Source: Halichondria panicea
Taxonomy: Eukaryota; Porifera; Demospongiae; Suberitida; Halichondriidae
Direction: 5' to 3'
Assembly (NCBI RefSeq): GCF_963675165.1
Contig: NC_087389.1
Location: 95,001 to 159,000, forward strand
DNA: 64,000 nt
Below are positions 12,101 through 27,100 of this stretch, in pieces. A program made the translations under genes and the position numbers. The notes beneath the pieces are model-generated. The model saw nothing but the letters and a program-made list of their open reading frames with translations. It was not told the origin of the DNA and did no database searches. Positions within the stretch are counted from its first letter, which is position 1; each line of letters begins with the position of its first letter.

Positions 12101-15100
12101 ACTTACGTCTCATTCTCTGAGCTCCAGAGCTACCCACTCCATACACGAGTCCATCGTTGCTACCGGCAGCCACGCTGATGTGAGCCAACAGCTGATGCAT
12201 AGCCGACTCTGGTTGCTCTGACGACTGTGAGCCTACTCCCCCGATGGGCATAGGGGTCTCAAAGGAGACGGCCGATCCTAACCGCACCCTCTGGGCCAGC
12301 TGTGACGAGTGATCGCTCGTCCGTGTCAATAGCGGGTGTCGAAGAGGGATGGTTTGTCCGGTGAATGATGTCACCGACGAGTCAAGGTCTGTTGAGTTGT
12401 GCTGTCCGGGACGTGTGTGGAGGGAGCGTGTGTACGAGGTACCACCTGCCGATCGGCCATCCGTGACCTGTATCTCTCCGTCTTCTGGACAAAATAGAGA
12501 ATGAAGATTAAAAAAGTGCAGTCAAGCATTTACTACATTGTTCGGAACTAATAATTAGAGAACCAAGAGTTATAAATTATTTCTCTGCAGTATAGGGGGA
12601 TCTTAACTTTCCCTTTTTCTCAGATTGCATCGCACAATTATGTGTACATTGCATTTACGGAATGGCTTGGCTTTCATTATACACTCTCACAAATGTAGTC
12701 AAGTGCCAACGTAACTATAGGGGAACATCTAGATCAAACATTAACATCTGATCACTTACGAACTCCCCAGGGCATGTCGATGAAGTAATCCATTTCCTCG
12801 TTGATATCATCCTCAAAGTCATAATCCAATTGGAGCACGTCCTCTCCCTCGAGATCAGAGTCATCTTCCTCTTCCTCTTCCTCCATGTACGAGATGTCAC
12901 CCTCCCCCTGGGACTGGGAGGGGTTGAACGAGTCGTCAGCACCAGTGTTGTCCTATAATAATAATAATAGAGTAACAATTACGCACTTACACACATGCGC
13001 ACACCAATATACAACTGTACATGCATACACTAACTGTATGGAAGATCCTATTTAAGAAACAAAACAGTCAGTCTATATATACGTGATTATCCCAGAGATC
13101 ACTATCGGATCCAATTCCCTCAAAGTCTGTCTATACCTTCTTGTATTGTACCACACTCACTCACCCCATGAACCTCTGAGTCCTCAAGGCTCTGTCCCTC
13201 GTCACTACCTTCCGCATCTTCCACCTCCGTGTCCTCGTCATCACTATGGGAACTGTCCGTGTCGCTGAGGTCAGAGTCCACTTCAAGATGGGAGGAGTCA
13301 AGCTGGCTCTCATCAAACTCATCATCTTCAACCTGAGAGGGCAGGCAATACATTATAATCATGGATACTGTATAAAAATGGCCTCCGAGCAGCAATAAAA
13401 AACAGTTTCTGATGTAAATAATAGGAAGAGCATTACACTACAAATAAAATAATTGTTTGGCTGTAGAAACACGTAATAATTCCTGTACACGTATAGTAGC
13501 CGTTAACTATGCTTGTCCCACAAACAACAAGGTCACATGACATGACACACAGGACACACCTCTTCCCCTGCCGAGTTGCATCCATCTTCCAACACATCCA
13601 CCTCATCATCATCATCGTCCTCAAGGTCAGAGTCCGTGACCTCGTCACTGATCCCTCCTTCCTCCACCATCATGTCTGCCGAGTGTTCCCCTCCGTCAGA
13701 GAGGCCATCATCTCCGTCAACCTCAGCAGATTCTGGCAATAGTATTATTGTACTCAAATTATCATTTCAACACGTACTGCACATGTACATGTAGTCACAT
13801 GATCACCGTAACATGAATATATGTACTGTACGTGAATTCAATCGTTGATGGGCACAGATGGGAAGGTAATTTACAATGTAATTCACTAGACAACAAATTG
13901 GCCCAAAGAGCTTTAATAAGTTAATGATGGAACGAGAAACTCAACTTTTAAAGTACACGTATAAACATGTACAATCAAACAGACCACACACCTCTTTGCT
14001 GTCTGTGAACACGCCCAATGCCATGAGCCAGACTGGCAACAGTGTTCAGGATGGGGTCCCGATCTGTCTCCATGGCAATATCAGGCTCCTCCCCCTCCTC
14101 TTCGTCCTCCAAAGGCACCAAACTCTCGTGAGTTGCATCAAGATGTGCTTCTTCAGATAAGTCTTGGCTTGACGGTTGACTGATAGCAGCAGCAGTACTT
14201 GTGGCTCCGGCTACGACAGCTGGTGAGGAAGTAGCCACTTCCCCACTTCGAGGCAGCTGGCTTGCGTTCGTAGTCGATGCTCTGTTCACCGGTTCACTCG
14301 ATGCTTCTGGAATTGATGTGTTTGGTTTGACAATGTTTGTGGTTTGCCGTGAGGTGGTGGCTACTTGATTCACGACTCGTGTGAGTGCCTCCAAAGGTTT
14401 GAGGATTCCATTCAGAGTGAGTGGGAGAAGAGAACTTGTGAGATCTAGGTGGTATAGCGCTCGAGTCATGTCAGATATGATTCCTTTTCGAATGAGAAGA
14501 CGTGCAAATTGGCCTGGATTCACGGGGCCACGAGTCACCAGTACGTTGTAATCAGTGACCAATCCTAGGAGACCCGTTAATGACCGAATTCTATTGTGCT
14601 TGGTCAGAGATTCAGGGAGACAGAGTGCCCTACTCAATGCTGCTTTGAACTCTACAACGAGGATGTTGATTACTTCAGGCTTGTAGTTAGCAGTGGCTAT
14701 ACAGTGAACGAAAGATTTGGCAAGTTTTGCGAGATTTTGTATTCTGCTGTTTGAATTTGATGAGCTGGGTATGAGAAAATCGAAGATGAATGCTAAGATT
14801 GTCATTTCTTTCGGAGGCTGTCCATTAATTGAGATAGCTCGAGAACTTGAAACTATCATGGGACCACATTGAGGATACGAATCGAGTGTTTCCGCTAATA
14901 ATTTGAGAGTGGCTGCCTTGGACAGTAATGGCCGCTCGGTGAGCTGTTCCCCTTCCGATTCTTTCTTTCCAGAGCTCAAACCAATGCCGGGATCCTCGAT
15001 TGGACTTGAGGAATTTGTGGGATTACCGGAACTACTGGTCTGTCGTGAGGGGTGATCCTCTCCGTCTATTGTCAAATCATCATCATCATCGTCAAATCTT

Positions 15101-18100
15101 CCAGGCTGATTCCGTCTAAATGAAGTGTCTCTATTTCTTCGAGTTCCTCTGAACATTCTCGGTACGGCGACATCTTCGACCCTGCCCTCGTCTGTTTCTG
15201 TGCACGACTGTGTGTCGCCAACAAAAGGATCGGAGCAAAGATGGTCAATGAGCAAGTTGATAATGGATGATTGGCTAGGGGTCAAAGGTGCTTCAGGGAT
15301 TTTGTTGGGACCAATATAATCTAGGTATGTGGGGGTGGGCCTCTGAGAGACGAAGTACGATTCAGAACGAGGAACTTTAGATTTGACTCGTAGGGTGGAC
15401 GTACAGATACTTGTCAACATGTCTTCATTGCGACTGGCTATGGGTGCCAGTCGCCTCAAAACGTAGTGGTAGTCTTTCATCCCGTTTCCAGTGGGTCTGA
15501 CCTCCTTGACAATGCTCGAAGGAGTGGTGAGGCATGACTTCACAATGTATTGCATAGTTCTTTTCATAGTGTCCTGATCTTCAATACAGTGCCGGAAAAT
15601 GTTTACCGCCAGCGGAGAGAAACCTTTGAAACCAGACTTTGTTTTTAACGAGAGAATGGCCTGGGGCCCTCCGGCTTCTATGAACAGGGTGCTTCCAGTA
15701 GCTTCACGAGTGAATCGTAGGCATAGCCTCAGGGTGGCATTGAGGGTGTCAGGATCGATTGGGGCTGACAGCAGGCGGACACAGTACTTGAGGCATTTAT
15801 GTGAATTTTCTTCAGTGATTTTACAAGGAGCTGCACTGCCATCTTCGTGAATTTTGAGTACATACGGTATTACTGGGGAAAAAACGGGATCATAAACCTC
15901 AACAAATTGAATTCATTGATCTACCTGGTTCCTCTTTATCAAGCTCTTCTTTCTTTTTGTATCTTCTACTGTTCCTGGCTACTTCAAGACGGATGACGGC
16001 TCTAATAGCACCTGTTTCTGTATTGACCTGCAAAGAAAAATAGTAGTTACCCAATAAGTAAAGGCTGGCAAAATAAGATGGGAGCATCTGCACTGATGGC
16101 CGAGTGGTTAAGGCGTTGGACTCGAAATCCAATGGGCTCTGCCCGCGCAGGTTCGAATCCTGCTCAGTGCGAATTTTTTTTCTTCTTTTTCATTATAATT
16201 ATCACAAATTTTCTAGAGGCTTAATTTTCATGGATTTCGTGGGTTAGAATCCTATATACAAGAAAATTGAAAGTCCATGAAAATTGTTCTTTAATTTAGA
16301 GTTACCTGCTATAACACACACAAAATATAAGTGCCTCGAAAATTTCGCGCTATACAGTACATGTACAATTAGAACATTCTGAAGCATACCTGTAACATAG
16401 GATCAAACATGACTACGTTCCGAAAACTTTCATAACGTGATCTGCCAGAACGAACACTGCACGAAAGAGAGCAACACAGTTACAACGTAAACAAAACAAA
16501 TTTCGCGGCTGCATATAAAACGCAAAGTTGAGTAATCACACCTGTAGCAATAATCCCCATTCAAATAGGACTTTTCCAGACATTGCCCCAGGTCATGTGA
16601 GTAGGAGCACCACCTGCTGTTCTCAAACCACTGCCACACAACTATGCAGTCCTGTTGAAAGTTAAAACAAGATAACAATATCCGACAATCTTTGCATGTG
16701 GCTTACATCTCTTTCTGGTCTCCACCATTTTGCAATCTTCATTGTCTTTCCCCAGATATCAATGAAAGTGAGGAGAGCTTGCAGCCATTTTGGAGTAGCT
16801 GGAACATGTAGCTTGTCAGACTCCATGTTGGCGTCTGGTGCACACAGAGTGTTAATGTTGCCTTGGCTCACATCCAACAGCTGTATAGCGGCAGCTAGGA
16901 ACTTGGGTTCACACACCACCCTAGCACAGGGGACTGGCATCTCCTGTACAAGTGTATGCATGGGTACATACATGGGTCATACATGCATACACAGCAATAC
17001 ATAATACACGTACATACATAGTAAATGTACGTGTTATCCTACGGCTAGAGAGAGGGAAAAGGCTCTCTAGCAAAAAAGGAAAACTATAATTATAGGCTTA
17101 GAATTCGTACACTATACACATACAGATATACACGCGTACATTTTTGACCTCTAACCTCAGAGTAAAGGTTTTGCACATAAAAGTCATCAATACAACAGAC
17201 TACCCACTCGAACATGCTGAACACATGTGCACAACTAACAGACCTCCATGATCATTGAGAGCAGCTGCAGCTGACAAGCCAGAGGCTCCATTATCAGTTT
17301 CTTGGGTTTGACATACTGTTTAGACATTACATCTTGAGACATCTTCTCCACTGATTGCAGTATCTAAACAAACGAAAAATATACATCACAAAATGCCAAC
17401 TACATATACAACCAACAGTAACATGTACACTTGAAATAGTTTAATACTATATCAACAGGTGGCTGTTGTATGACAGCTAGTACTCACCGTGTTCTTGACC
17501 CTCTCCAGTCCCTGACACCACCACCCGTCTCCGTTCCTCTTCGCCATGCTCACAATGAGGTCGCACACTCGTGACACACACTCGGGCACCACCGATCCAA
17601 GCTCAATCGAACTGGGCAACAGAACATTACTAAAGTCCTCCAATATTGACTTATCCATGGCTCTCAGAGCGTTGTATTCCTTCTCTTTCTCTTCGGCTTC
17701 TTGTCGCTCTCGCTCTTCGTCCTCTTCCTTTTTCCTTGCCTCCTCTTGCTCACGCTCGGCCTTCTGCTCCTCCGTTTCTGTTTCTTCGTTAGCAAGGGAG
17801 AGAGCTATAGCTCGTGATATGGCTTCTTCCTCGCTCAAACCAGCCATGTTGGAATCTCGACTCTACAGCATTGCAAAGAGGAACACAAATTAACAAATGA
17901 TAGCTGCAAGCAAATACATGATTTCTACTACTTGTACTGGATCTAATGTATAACTGTTCTACATATCCCTCTGCCATATCCAAGGGAAAGCCCCAGTATG
18001 TACGCTACAGGCACTACACACTCCTACACCCACCTCAGGGAAAGCCCCAGTATGTACGCTACAGGTACATACACTCACTTCAGTTGCAGGATGAGAGAAT

Positions 18101-21100
18101 ATCCACTCCATTGCTGCGTTGAGCTCATTCCCACACGCCTCCAGGGCTTCCTCCGCATGTGCCCTAGCGAAACCCATATCGCACAGCTGTTGGAGATGGT
18201 GGGGGTCCACCTTGGGCGGTGCTGGGGGTTCGTTAGCCTCCCTTTCACGCCGGGCAGCTTCTTGTTTCTCCTTTTCTTCCTTCTCTTTCTTAGCTCGATC
18301 TTCGGCCTCCATTTCGGCTCTGACTCGGGCCAGCTGCGACAGAGGGTCCTCTCTCTTATCAGCTGCAATATACTCGTCTAGTTTCTTCTCCATTGGCTCC
18401 TCTGAGCGGTAGAAATGGCGAATGCTGGCTAGTAGGAGCTCTATAACTTTGAGGGTAAGTTTTGAGAGGCGGGGGGAGTCCCACAGTGCCTTCAAGCACG
18501 GTAGAATGGCCTGGACAGAAAAAAAAGATGTTGAAACTTAAGATTTGATTGAAAACACAGCCTAAAAAGTTATATTGCATCCAAAACAAGCTTTCATTGA
18601 GGCCATTTGCATTAATTCATCTCTTTCCTCTCATCAAACTAAATGCAGAGTAACCATTACATGTACGTACCTTTTGTGTTCTAACAAAGAAGTCCAGTGG
18701 ATTGAACATGGGGTTGTAGACGAGCCTCTTGTTGTCTGTCTGTTCGTGAGGGGGGACTGCCATGTAGTGATTGGAGCTGATCACGGCCGAGGTGTTGAGG
18801 AACTTCTCGGCTAGATTTAGCCACGCCTCCAGAAAGTCTACGCTGCTACCTACAAAAGATTAATTTGTACACTGATACACTGCTCAGTTCTTGGTACATG
18901 TACCTACAACTTGTACAATAATAACACTATGATCCCACACGTAGGCCTAAGAGTGTACGGTCCCACACGTAGGCCTAAGAGTGTACGGTCCCACACGTAG
19001 GCCTAAGAGTGTACGGTCCCACACGTAGGCCTAAGAGTGTACGGTCCCACACGTAGGCCTAAGAGTGTACGGTCCCACACGTAGGCCTAAGAGTGTACGG
19101 TCCCACACGTAGGCCTAAGAGTGTACGGTCCCACACGTAGGCCTAAGAGTGTACGGTCCCACACGTAGGCCTAAGAGTGTACGATGCCACACGTAGGCCT
19201 AAGAGTGTACGATCCCACACGTAGGCCTAAGAGTGTACGATCCCACACGTAGGCCTAAGAGTGTACGATCCCACACGTAGGCCTAAGAGTGTACGATCCC
19301 ACACGTAGGCCTAAGAGTGTACGATCCCACACGTAGGCCTAAGAGTGTACGATCCCACACGTAGGCCTAAGAGTGTACGATCCCACACGTAGGCCTAAGA
19401 GTGTACGATCCCACACGTAGGCCTAAGAGTGTATGAGGACTGTTCCCTACCATACAGACTGGTCCCCTCCTCTTCCTCGTTGATGACCTTCAGGGCAACG
19501 TGGAATGTGCTGCAGGGAACACACAACTGTGCATGATATGACACCACATGATATGACACCACATGATGACTCTGATTGTTGTCATATAAACAGCATAATT
19601 ATACATACATGCTGTACATGTAGGTTCATTCATGTTATAAAAGGCATACATGTCCATGTAAGCACACACACACACCCACGCACACACACGCACACACACG
19701 CAATGCTCACTTAATGAATGCCTCCAGGCCAGACTTTTTGTCAAAGGAAAACAAGATCATGTGATACACCTGCTTGTGTTCATCGAACAGTAGTAGCTCA
19801 CAGAAGTCAGCTGCATACATCTTGAAAGTCATCCTGGAATGCGAGGTCATTGATTAAAACGTTGGTTGTCACTGCCTTGAGTTTTGTGTGTGTCTATAGC
19901 CTCCTTTGACTACTATCGAATATCTATTGACCCCACTCCACACAACACAGACATTCACACAAACAAATACCAGGCTAGAGCCCCTCAGTTTATGCAGCCT
20001 TGGACTTCTCCCATGCTCATCAAAGATACGACTGCACTCTTACACTCCTACAGTACACACAGTAACTCACCCATTAAAGAGCCAGTCCTTGATGGGTGAC
20101 CTCATAGCTTGCTCACATTTGCTCGGCGAGGGTACCTCCCACTGCAAGCTCTCCACAAGCAGTAACGTCACTTTGTCACAGATCTGCAATGCATCCTCAG
20201 ACGGAGCTACGTAGGGATCGTCCCTGAATCGGCTGCGATGGGGATTGCGAACCAGAGGGGTGATGGATATTCGTATAAGTAGGTTCATGAACTCTGCTAG
20301 CGAACGGCCAACTTTTGATGTGATGGTCAGTAGAGGTGTGATATGTTTGAGCGAGTCTACCAGCAGCTGCGGCTGGTCACATGACATGTTTCCACCCGCT
20401 GGAGAGAGTTTGGAGATCACCTCCTCTGATAATAAAGTACTGGCAGAGGAGTCGGCGTCTTTTGTCGAGGAAGAGGTGTCCATATTTTCTACATCCGATT
20501 TTTTCTCTCGTTTCTTCTTTTCTTCGTCTGCTGCCACTGCTAACAAGATGAATACCTCCCACACGAGGGCACGGTACAGTTGTGATAGCTGCCCCAGTAC
20601 CTCCTTTCCCAAGACAGAGGCAAACTGCTTCAGGCAAGCTTCTCTCGTCTCAAGCTGATAACGAGGGAAGAATTAAATGAGTGAGAGAACTCAGTACAGT
20701 TATAATAATTATACATGTACAAGTGAAAGTATTACAGGTTTCATGCCAGTGTTAGAAATTACTCACTGCCATTGACCAGACATTTAATTACAATGACCAC
20801 GCATTCCTCCATGTGTTCTTCCGTGTGTCCGATTAGTATGACCACAGTCAATAATCTAACACTGCATGCTATACACGCACAGCAGACACCATGCACATAC
20901 ACACACATGTACATGTACACTCACATTAGTATAAGAGGTGCAGCAGGCCTTGAAGAAGTAGACAAACAGCTGCATGAAAGAGTTGGCAATGGCGAGCTTG
21001 TGAAGGAGTGGACTGCCCTGGGGGGTCTTGATGGCCTCAGGCACATTGGAGAGGGGCCCCACCTCCTCCAGCAGAATAGACTTGGAAGAATTGGGGGAGT

Positions 21101-24100
21101 CTAGAAACACACTGAGGTCTTTGAGCACTGAGGAGAGTTGCCCAAGACACTCGGCTAACAGGTCCGATGGGCTGGCAAGGTTCTGGGGGGGGGGGGGGGG
21201 GGGTGACTATAGGAGAAGGCAATCATCTAGCTACAAATTAATGGTTTTTGGTATATTCTAAACACGGTACTTCACTACTAAACACATGACATGTAACTGA
21301 ACATGTACGTGTAGTAATAGACTCACTAGTATTCCTCTGCAGGTGCTACAGAGAGCATTGAAGCCGTGGGATGAGGGGAAGTCAACAGGGAGGGTGGGCA
21401 GAGCGAGCAGCTGGATGAGTGGCTTGAGACCACCCTGCTTGCTGAACTCTATCACATGATCCTTGGTGGAGTTATTTGTAAGGATAGCGTCAAGGAAACG
21501 AATCTGTAGAGGGAGGACAGTTGGATTGTATACAATGCTGGCTTCAAGTTAAACATCTGCTTCTACTGAGATACGCATAAAATAACAGAGTGAGCAACAA
21601 TAGGAAAACCTTGTACTCACCACGTTGATGACATATTCAGTGAGTAGTTGACCTCTCTTGTCAGGTCCCGCCTCATCTGAGGGGGAGTCCCTATCCGCCC
21701 CCTCTCCACCATCCTCACCACCCTCACTCTCCTCATCGTCATCGTCCACGTCCGAGTCAGCGCTCATGTGATCATCATTCAGTGGGTCCACGGTGGACAT
21801 CTTCCGACCACCCCCTGCCATCGAGGGCTTGTTTTTCTCTGACACACTACCCATAGAGAGCAGGATCTTCAACAACTACACAGGAAATGTCAGAGTACAT
21901 GTACACGCATGTGCAATCAATTTCAAATTACAGCTACATGTAGACGAGAACTACTAGCTCTGTACACGTACAGTATAGTACAGTACAGTACAGTACAGTA
22001 CAGTACAGTACAGTACAGTACAGTACAGTACAGTACAGTACAGTACAGTGCGTGCAGAAATTACTTTTGTAAGGCACTACATTTTGTATAACAATCTGCT
22101 ACTGGCAAGTATTTACTTAGCATGTGTTTGTTGACAATATAGAGTCACTTGTAGTACTTCACTCACCCTAACGAGAGCAGCAATGACGTTGACCCTGAGG
22201 GCTGGTTGATGTCTCATGAGCTCGTCCATAGCCACGCCCAGAATGGATGCAGTATCACCTAACTCAGCCCCTTTCTTTTTGCGCATTGCTGGCAAATATT
22301 CAGGTGATATAAGCACACTGAAGAGGTGATCGAAAGGCTCAGCTGCGATGAAGCTTTGCAGACCTCGTGCATTGAGGCACATGGCACTGAGGATGTTGGG
22401 TAGAGAGGATAGAACTTCTCGAGTAGCTGGTATACGTTTCGTGATGACAGAGTTGAGCACCACTCCAGGTAGGCCGTTGTCTTGGAGAGAGGACAGCTGT
22501 GATGGCTCTTGGAAGATGAACACAGTTGTCAGCTCAGTTGCTGGAGGAAGAGTCGTGGATAATGTTTGCTACTTTAATTACGTGGTTATACTTACAGTCA
22601 AACAAAAGAGAATGTAAAATCAGTACCATAAAATCTGATAAATACAATGTGGTTTTGTATAATGTAAATGAAATCTGATAAATATACATTGTGGTTTTGT
22701 ACCACACAATAGTTGATAACCTCATCAAAGCAAAAAGACAGAGATGGTTGGCTAAAATTATACTGTTCCAGTCATTTCCAGGCCAAGAGAAGACCATCAT
22801 TCATGGCCAACTATGCTAACGACTGGCCACACTTTAGCATTGCATATTGCACGACCAGGTCATGGTACAGAGACACCATACTGGAGATACCACACAATGC
22901 AACCAACCACACAGCTGCTGCTATACTTGAAACAATACAAGCACTTTCACATGTATACATACAAGGATACACCATTACCTCACAGCTCCAGAAAATAAAG
23001 TTATCCAATTTACATATTCAGATTAGAACCGCCTACCCCTAGCCCTCAAGCTCAAACCACTTACCCTCGGGGACCTAGTGACGCTTCATTTATCGTGGTC
23101 TATATCTGACATATAAGCACATAATATTTACTTTACCTGGTAAGTAGATTGAGGAGCCGTAGTACTCTGCATTGCTTACAATGTGCTTTAGTGATTTTGG
23201 CAGAGAAGAGTCAACAACTGCATCAACACACAACAGAACAAGATCAACATCAGCACATACAGAGGAGCAATGCACAGTACCAAAGGAGCAATAAAAAGTA
23301 CGTAGTGGTAGGCAGTCATGTATTTATTTAGACGTGTAACAATCACATGATATGCTGTTTAACATAAAGCTGGTACAAAAGAGAGGACGAATGAATGACG
23401 TACAGTTTCTTATATTCTCAGCAAACGTTGCCTCGGGAACTGCTTTCTTCAAGAAGTTGAGTATTGATTTGATGAGTGCTGCTCTCTCTGGCATGCAGGA
23501 TACCTCGGCCAAACCCTCTGCCTCGCCCACTTCCATGGATGTATCAGTTTCCATGACAGCAGAGTCATCAGCTGATGATGATGGAGCTGGGAGAGAGTCT
23601 GCATGGGGAGAGTATAGGTTCAATATACCACTGTGGCATAACATACAGTTAGAGGTTGCTAGTTCCTACATGTGTGTACAATTACTGGGAGCATTTCCTC
23701 ATTGTATCTCACGGAAAATGTGTATGTCTTTTCTATGAAGCTAACACATGCTTGCCACAATGCATGTACATGTACAATATAATTATACACTGTAGCTCAC
23801 CTGCATCACGCCTATTGACAGGTACTAATTCAGATGGTAAAATGATAGGGGCGTCCCCACGGCACTTATCCACCTCAATCTCGAGGCGACTAAGCATCTT
23901 GTCCCACCCTCCCAGACTGTGGAAGGCAGACATGTCGAGACCCGTCACCAGGTCAATAACACGCACGGCACGAGTCACCAGCTGCAGCAGAGAGACGGTC
24001 AAAGACTATTTGATGTTTCAGCAAGTCAGTGGAAGTGTTGTGTGAGAAAATGCAGTCATTACACACACACAAACAGTGAATATACACATTGCAATATATC

Positions 24101-27100
24101 AGCAATCAGCAAGAATTGTGTGAGAGAGTTTCCTATTCATGCAGCAACTGTTGCCATAAGCATCACTTGCTGACATGAGTGAGTCAGCAAGTGTGTATGT
24201 CATGGCTAGTACTCTGGCATAACGTTCTGCCATTGAGGTAACAGCACTTGGCAACACCACAATGAAAATGATGTATGCTAGCTCTAATTGGAACCACGCA
24301 AGCCCCCCAGGTTATATACAGTTAGACTCACTGTAATGTTCATTGGCTCAAATGCCTTCCACTCCAGCACTTGTAGCAGACTCTCCATGATACCACTGGT
24401 TACCAGGGCATCACCACCTGACATACCAGGAAACATTTGCATGGTTACAGTGCAATCAATTACACCAGAGCCTGAGAAATCTCATAAATTATGGGCTGGC
24501 TACTTAACTTAATTTACTGGGGTCAGTCTAGGTCCTAGACACACATGTACGCTGCTGCTGCTACTCACTGGTCTCGTAGGTGGCCAGGTGGTAGAGGAAG
24601 GAGAAGAGGGCGGTGTTGAAGGTGAGGGGGAACTGATCTTCCGAGGGGACAGAAGACGTGAACGAGGCCACACAGTCACGAACCAGACTGGGAAGGAACC
24701 CGTGATAGGCAGCTGCTCCCGTGGACTCGACGATAGCCATAAGTCTGGGTGAGAAATAAGGAGGTGGAGTAAGTCCTAGCTAGCAATTACCTCAGGCATT
24801 AATTACGCTCTGCACGTTACAAGCAAACATGGGCACTTACTTTGGATCTCTCTCAAGGTGTATGATGGCAGTGAGGGTCCTCAATACTGAAGCTTTGATT
24901 TCCTACACACAAAGTGTATACATACACAATTGATTATCTTGTGAGTAATTAATATTCAAAAACAAACATCAATACATCCACAATTTAAGCTGCATGCATG
25001 TTGCCATAAGCATCACTTGCTGACATGAGTGAGTCAGCAAGTGTGTATGTCATGGCTAGTATTCTGGCATAACGTTCTGCCATTGAGGTAACAGCACTTG
25101 GCAACATCACAATGGAAATGATGTATGCTAGCTCTAATTGGAACAGTGAAGTCAAAAGGTAGCTAGCTACATTACTCTTTCACTCACCATAAGACCTTTC
25201 TCTTTGGTTTCCAATACTTCAACGAGCTCCTCCACAAATCCCTCGTATATGAGAGGATCCACAATCTCAGCAGGGCCGTTTGAATACACTGAGAGGAAAA
25301 CAGCGAGACAACCTAACATCATCACCTCCAAATATTTCGGGTCAAAACCACACAAATATTACAAGGTACGTATCATTCGTAGCACTACACTGTGTACTAT
25401 CAAGTACACCTGCTTATAATTACCTGCGTAGTGTCTCAAGGCTAGCCAGCTTATTATACTCACCTAGTATAGACAGTGCCTGAAGTCTAGCCAGAATGCA
25501 CTTGAGACGTTGCTCAAAGTTGGGGAAGTTCTTGGCGAGCCGTACACGAGAGAGCAGCTGCATCTGTGCCTGGAGGGGTATCTTGTGACTGGAGGTCACC
25601 GTCCTCATGACCTCTGGGATGGTCTCTGAGCCCTCGTGAAGGTTCTCCAGGAAAATGGATGTACTGGGCTTAAGGGACTGTTGTGGGACAAAAAATCCAA
25701 ATGAATGGGATGCTTGCAGGTGGTTCAATTGCATACATTGGTCTGCATACATACATATACGCTCAAAAGTTTCCTTCCACAGAAACATTTTCTACAAGGA
25801 GTCGATTAGTCTAAGAATGCATGTAGCCGCCACTGACCTGGCCCTCTTGTTTCTCAGTCTCTGGCTGGTATTTGAAGAACACACTTGTACACGAAGCAGG
25901 GAAAGTCTATGGGAGCAAAAATACAATCAATATAATAGACAAGTTTTATCTAATTAACCACTTACTTTGATATCAGCATTGGTGCAACATTCAGCCAATC
26001 CAAACCCACTCTGCTTGCCACCCCAAGTCTAGAGAATAAGACACACCAATTGACAATACAATTACTACCGCAATGGAATGGGGCTGAAATAAAAATGTTG
26101 TGGTATGTACAATGAAACTCACCTCCCCCAGATACTCCAGGTGAGAGTTGAGACTGGAGCGTTTCTTTGCCGAGAGACGGGAGATGAAGTTAGACCTCTT
26201 GCTAAACACATAGAACAGATTAAGCGCAGCCAGCACTATCTCCAGATCAGGACATCCCAGCAGAGCAAAGAGGTGCTGGGGGGGGGAGGGGGGGGGGATT
26301 GTTAGAGTGACACTGTGTGTTTAGGTACCTAACACCATCAAAAAATGATCTCAAAAGGGCGCAAGCAAAAAAGGGAAATCCCCTGGGTTTCTCCTACTAT
26401 TATACAAGAATGTGAGTGTCGAATACAGTCAGTTTAAAGGTTACAGCACACATATTGTACTAGGTCCGTATTAATAAATTACACACATCCTGTACATGTG
26501 GTTAGTTTTGGACGGCAGCAATGGCCAATATATCAAAAGTAAGAATGACTACTCACCTCTGTCGAGTTGTAGATGTGTCTGGCATAGGAGTGCTCAATAA
26601 GGAGGGAGGTGAAGTTTAGGACAGCCACAACTTTCTCCTTGAACTGAAAGAAAATGTGTGACCATACAAGTATTCACTATTACAACAGTCTCTATAGTTA
26701 CGTGTACAGTGAGACACAATGCTTATACATAATGATGAATGACATTCACCTCAGGGTCTTTGAGTTTGGGGCACATGCATACACAGTTGATATTGGTGTC
26801 ACCAGCTGCTTCTCTGCTGGCGGCTTGCTCGAGAATCTCGTCGAAACGGTCCAGTGCATCCACCCAGTGGTACAACTCACACTGTACGGAACATGACTAC
26901 AAATTACAACACGTGTCCTTAAGGGGTGATTACTAAATACAATATCGACATATAAACTACCTTTCCATATCTCCAGACTGACACGCTCTGTAGAGTGCGA
27001 ACGAGATCTTCATCGGAACATGTCTGTAACTTTTCCGTCAGCTCTTTTGCCACGGGAGGCTATTCGGATATTACAATATGTTAAGCAGTGATCTGTATAC

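Noticed and set aside
18931..19434. Considered as a CRISPR array
   Set aside because: Units are contiguous 28-base repeats with no unique spacers, in a eukaryotic intron.
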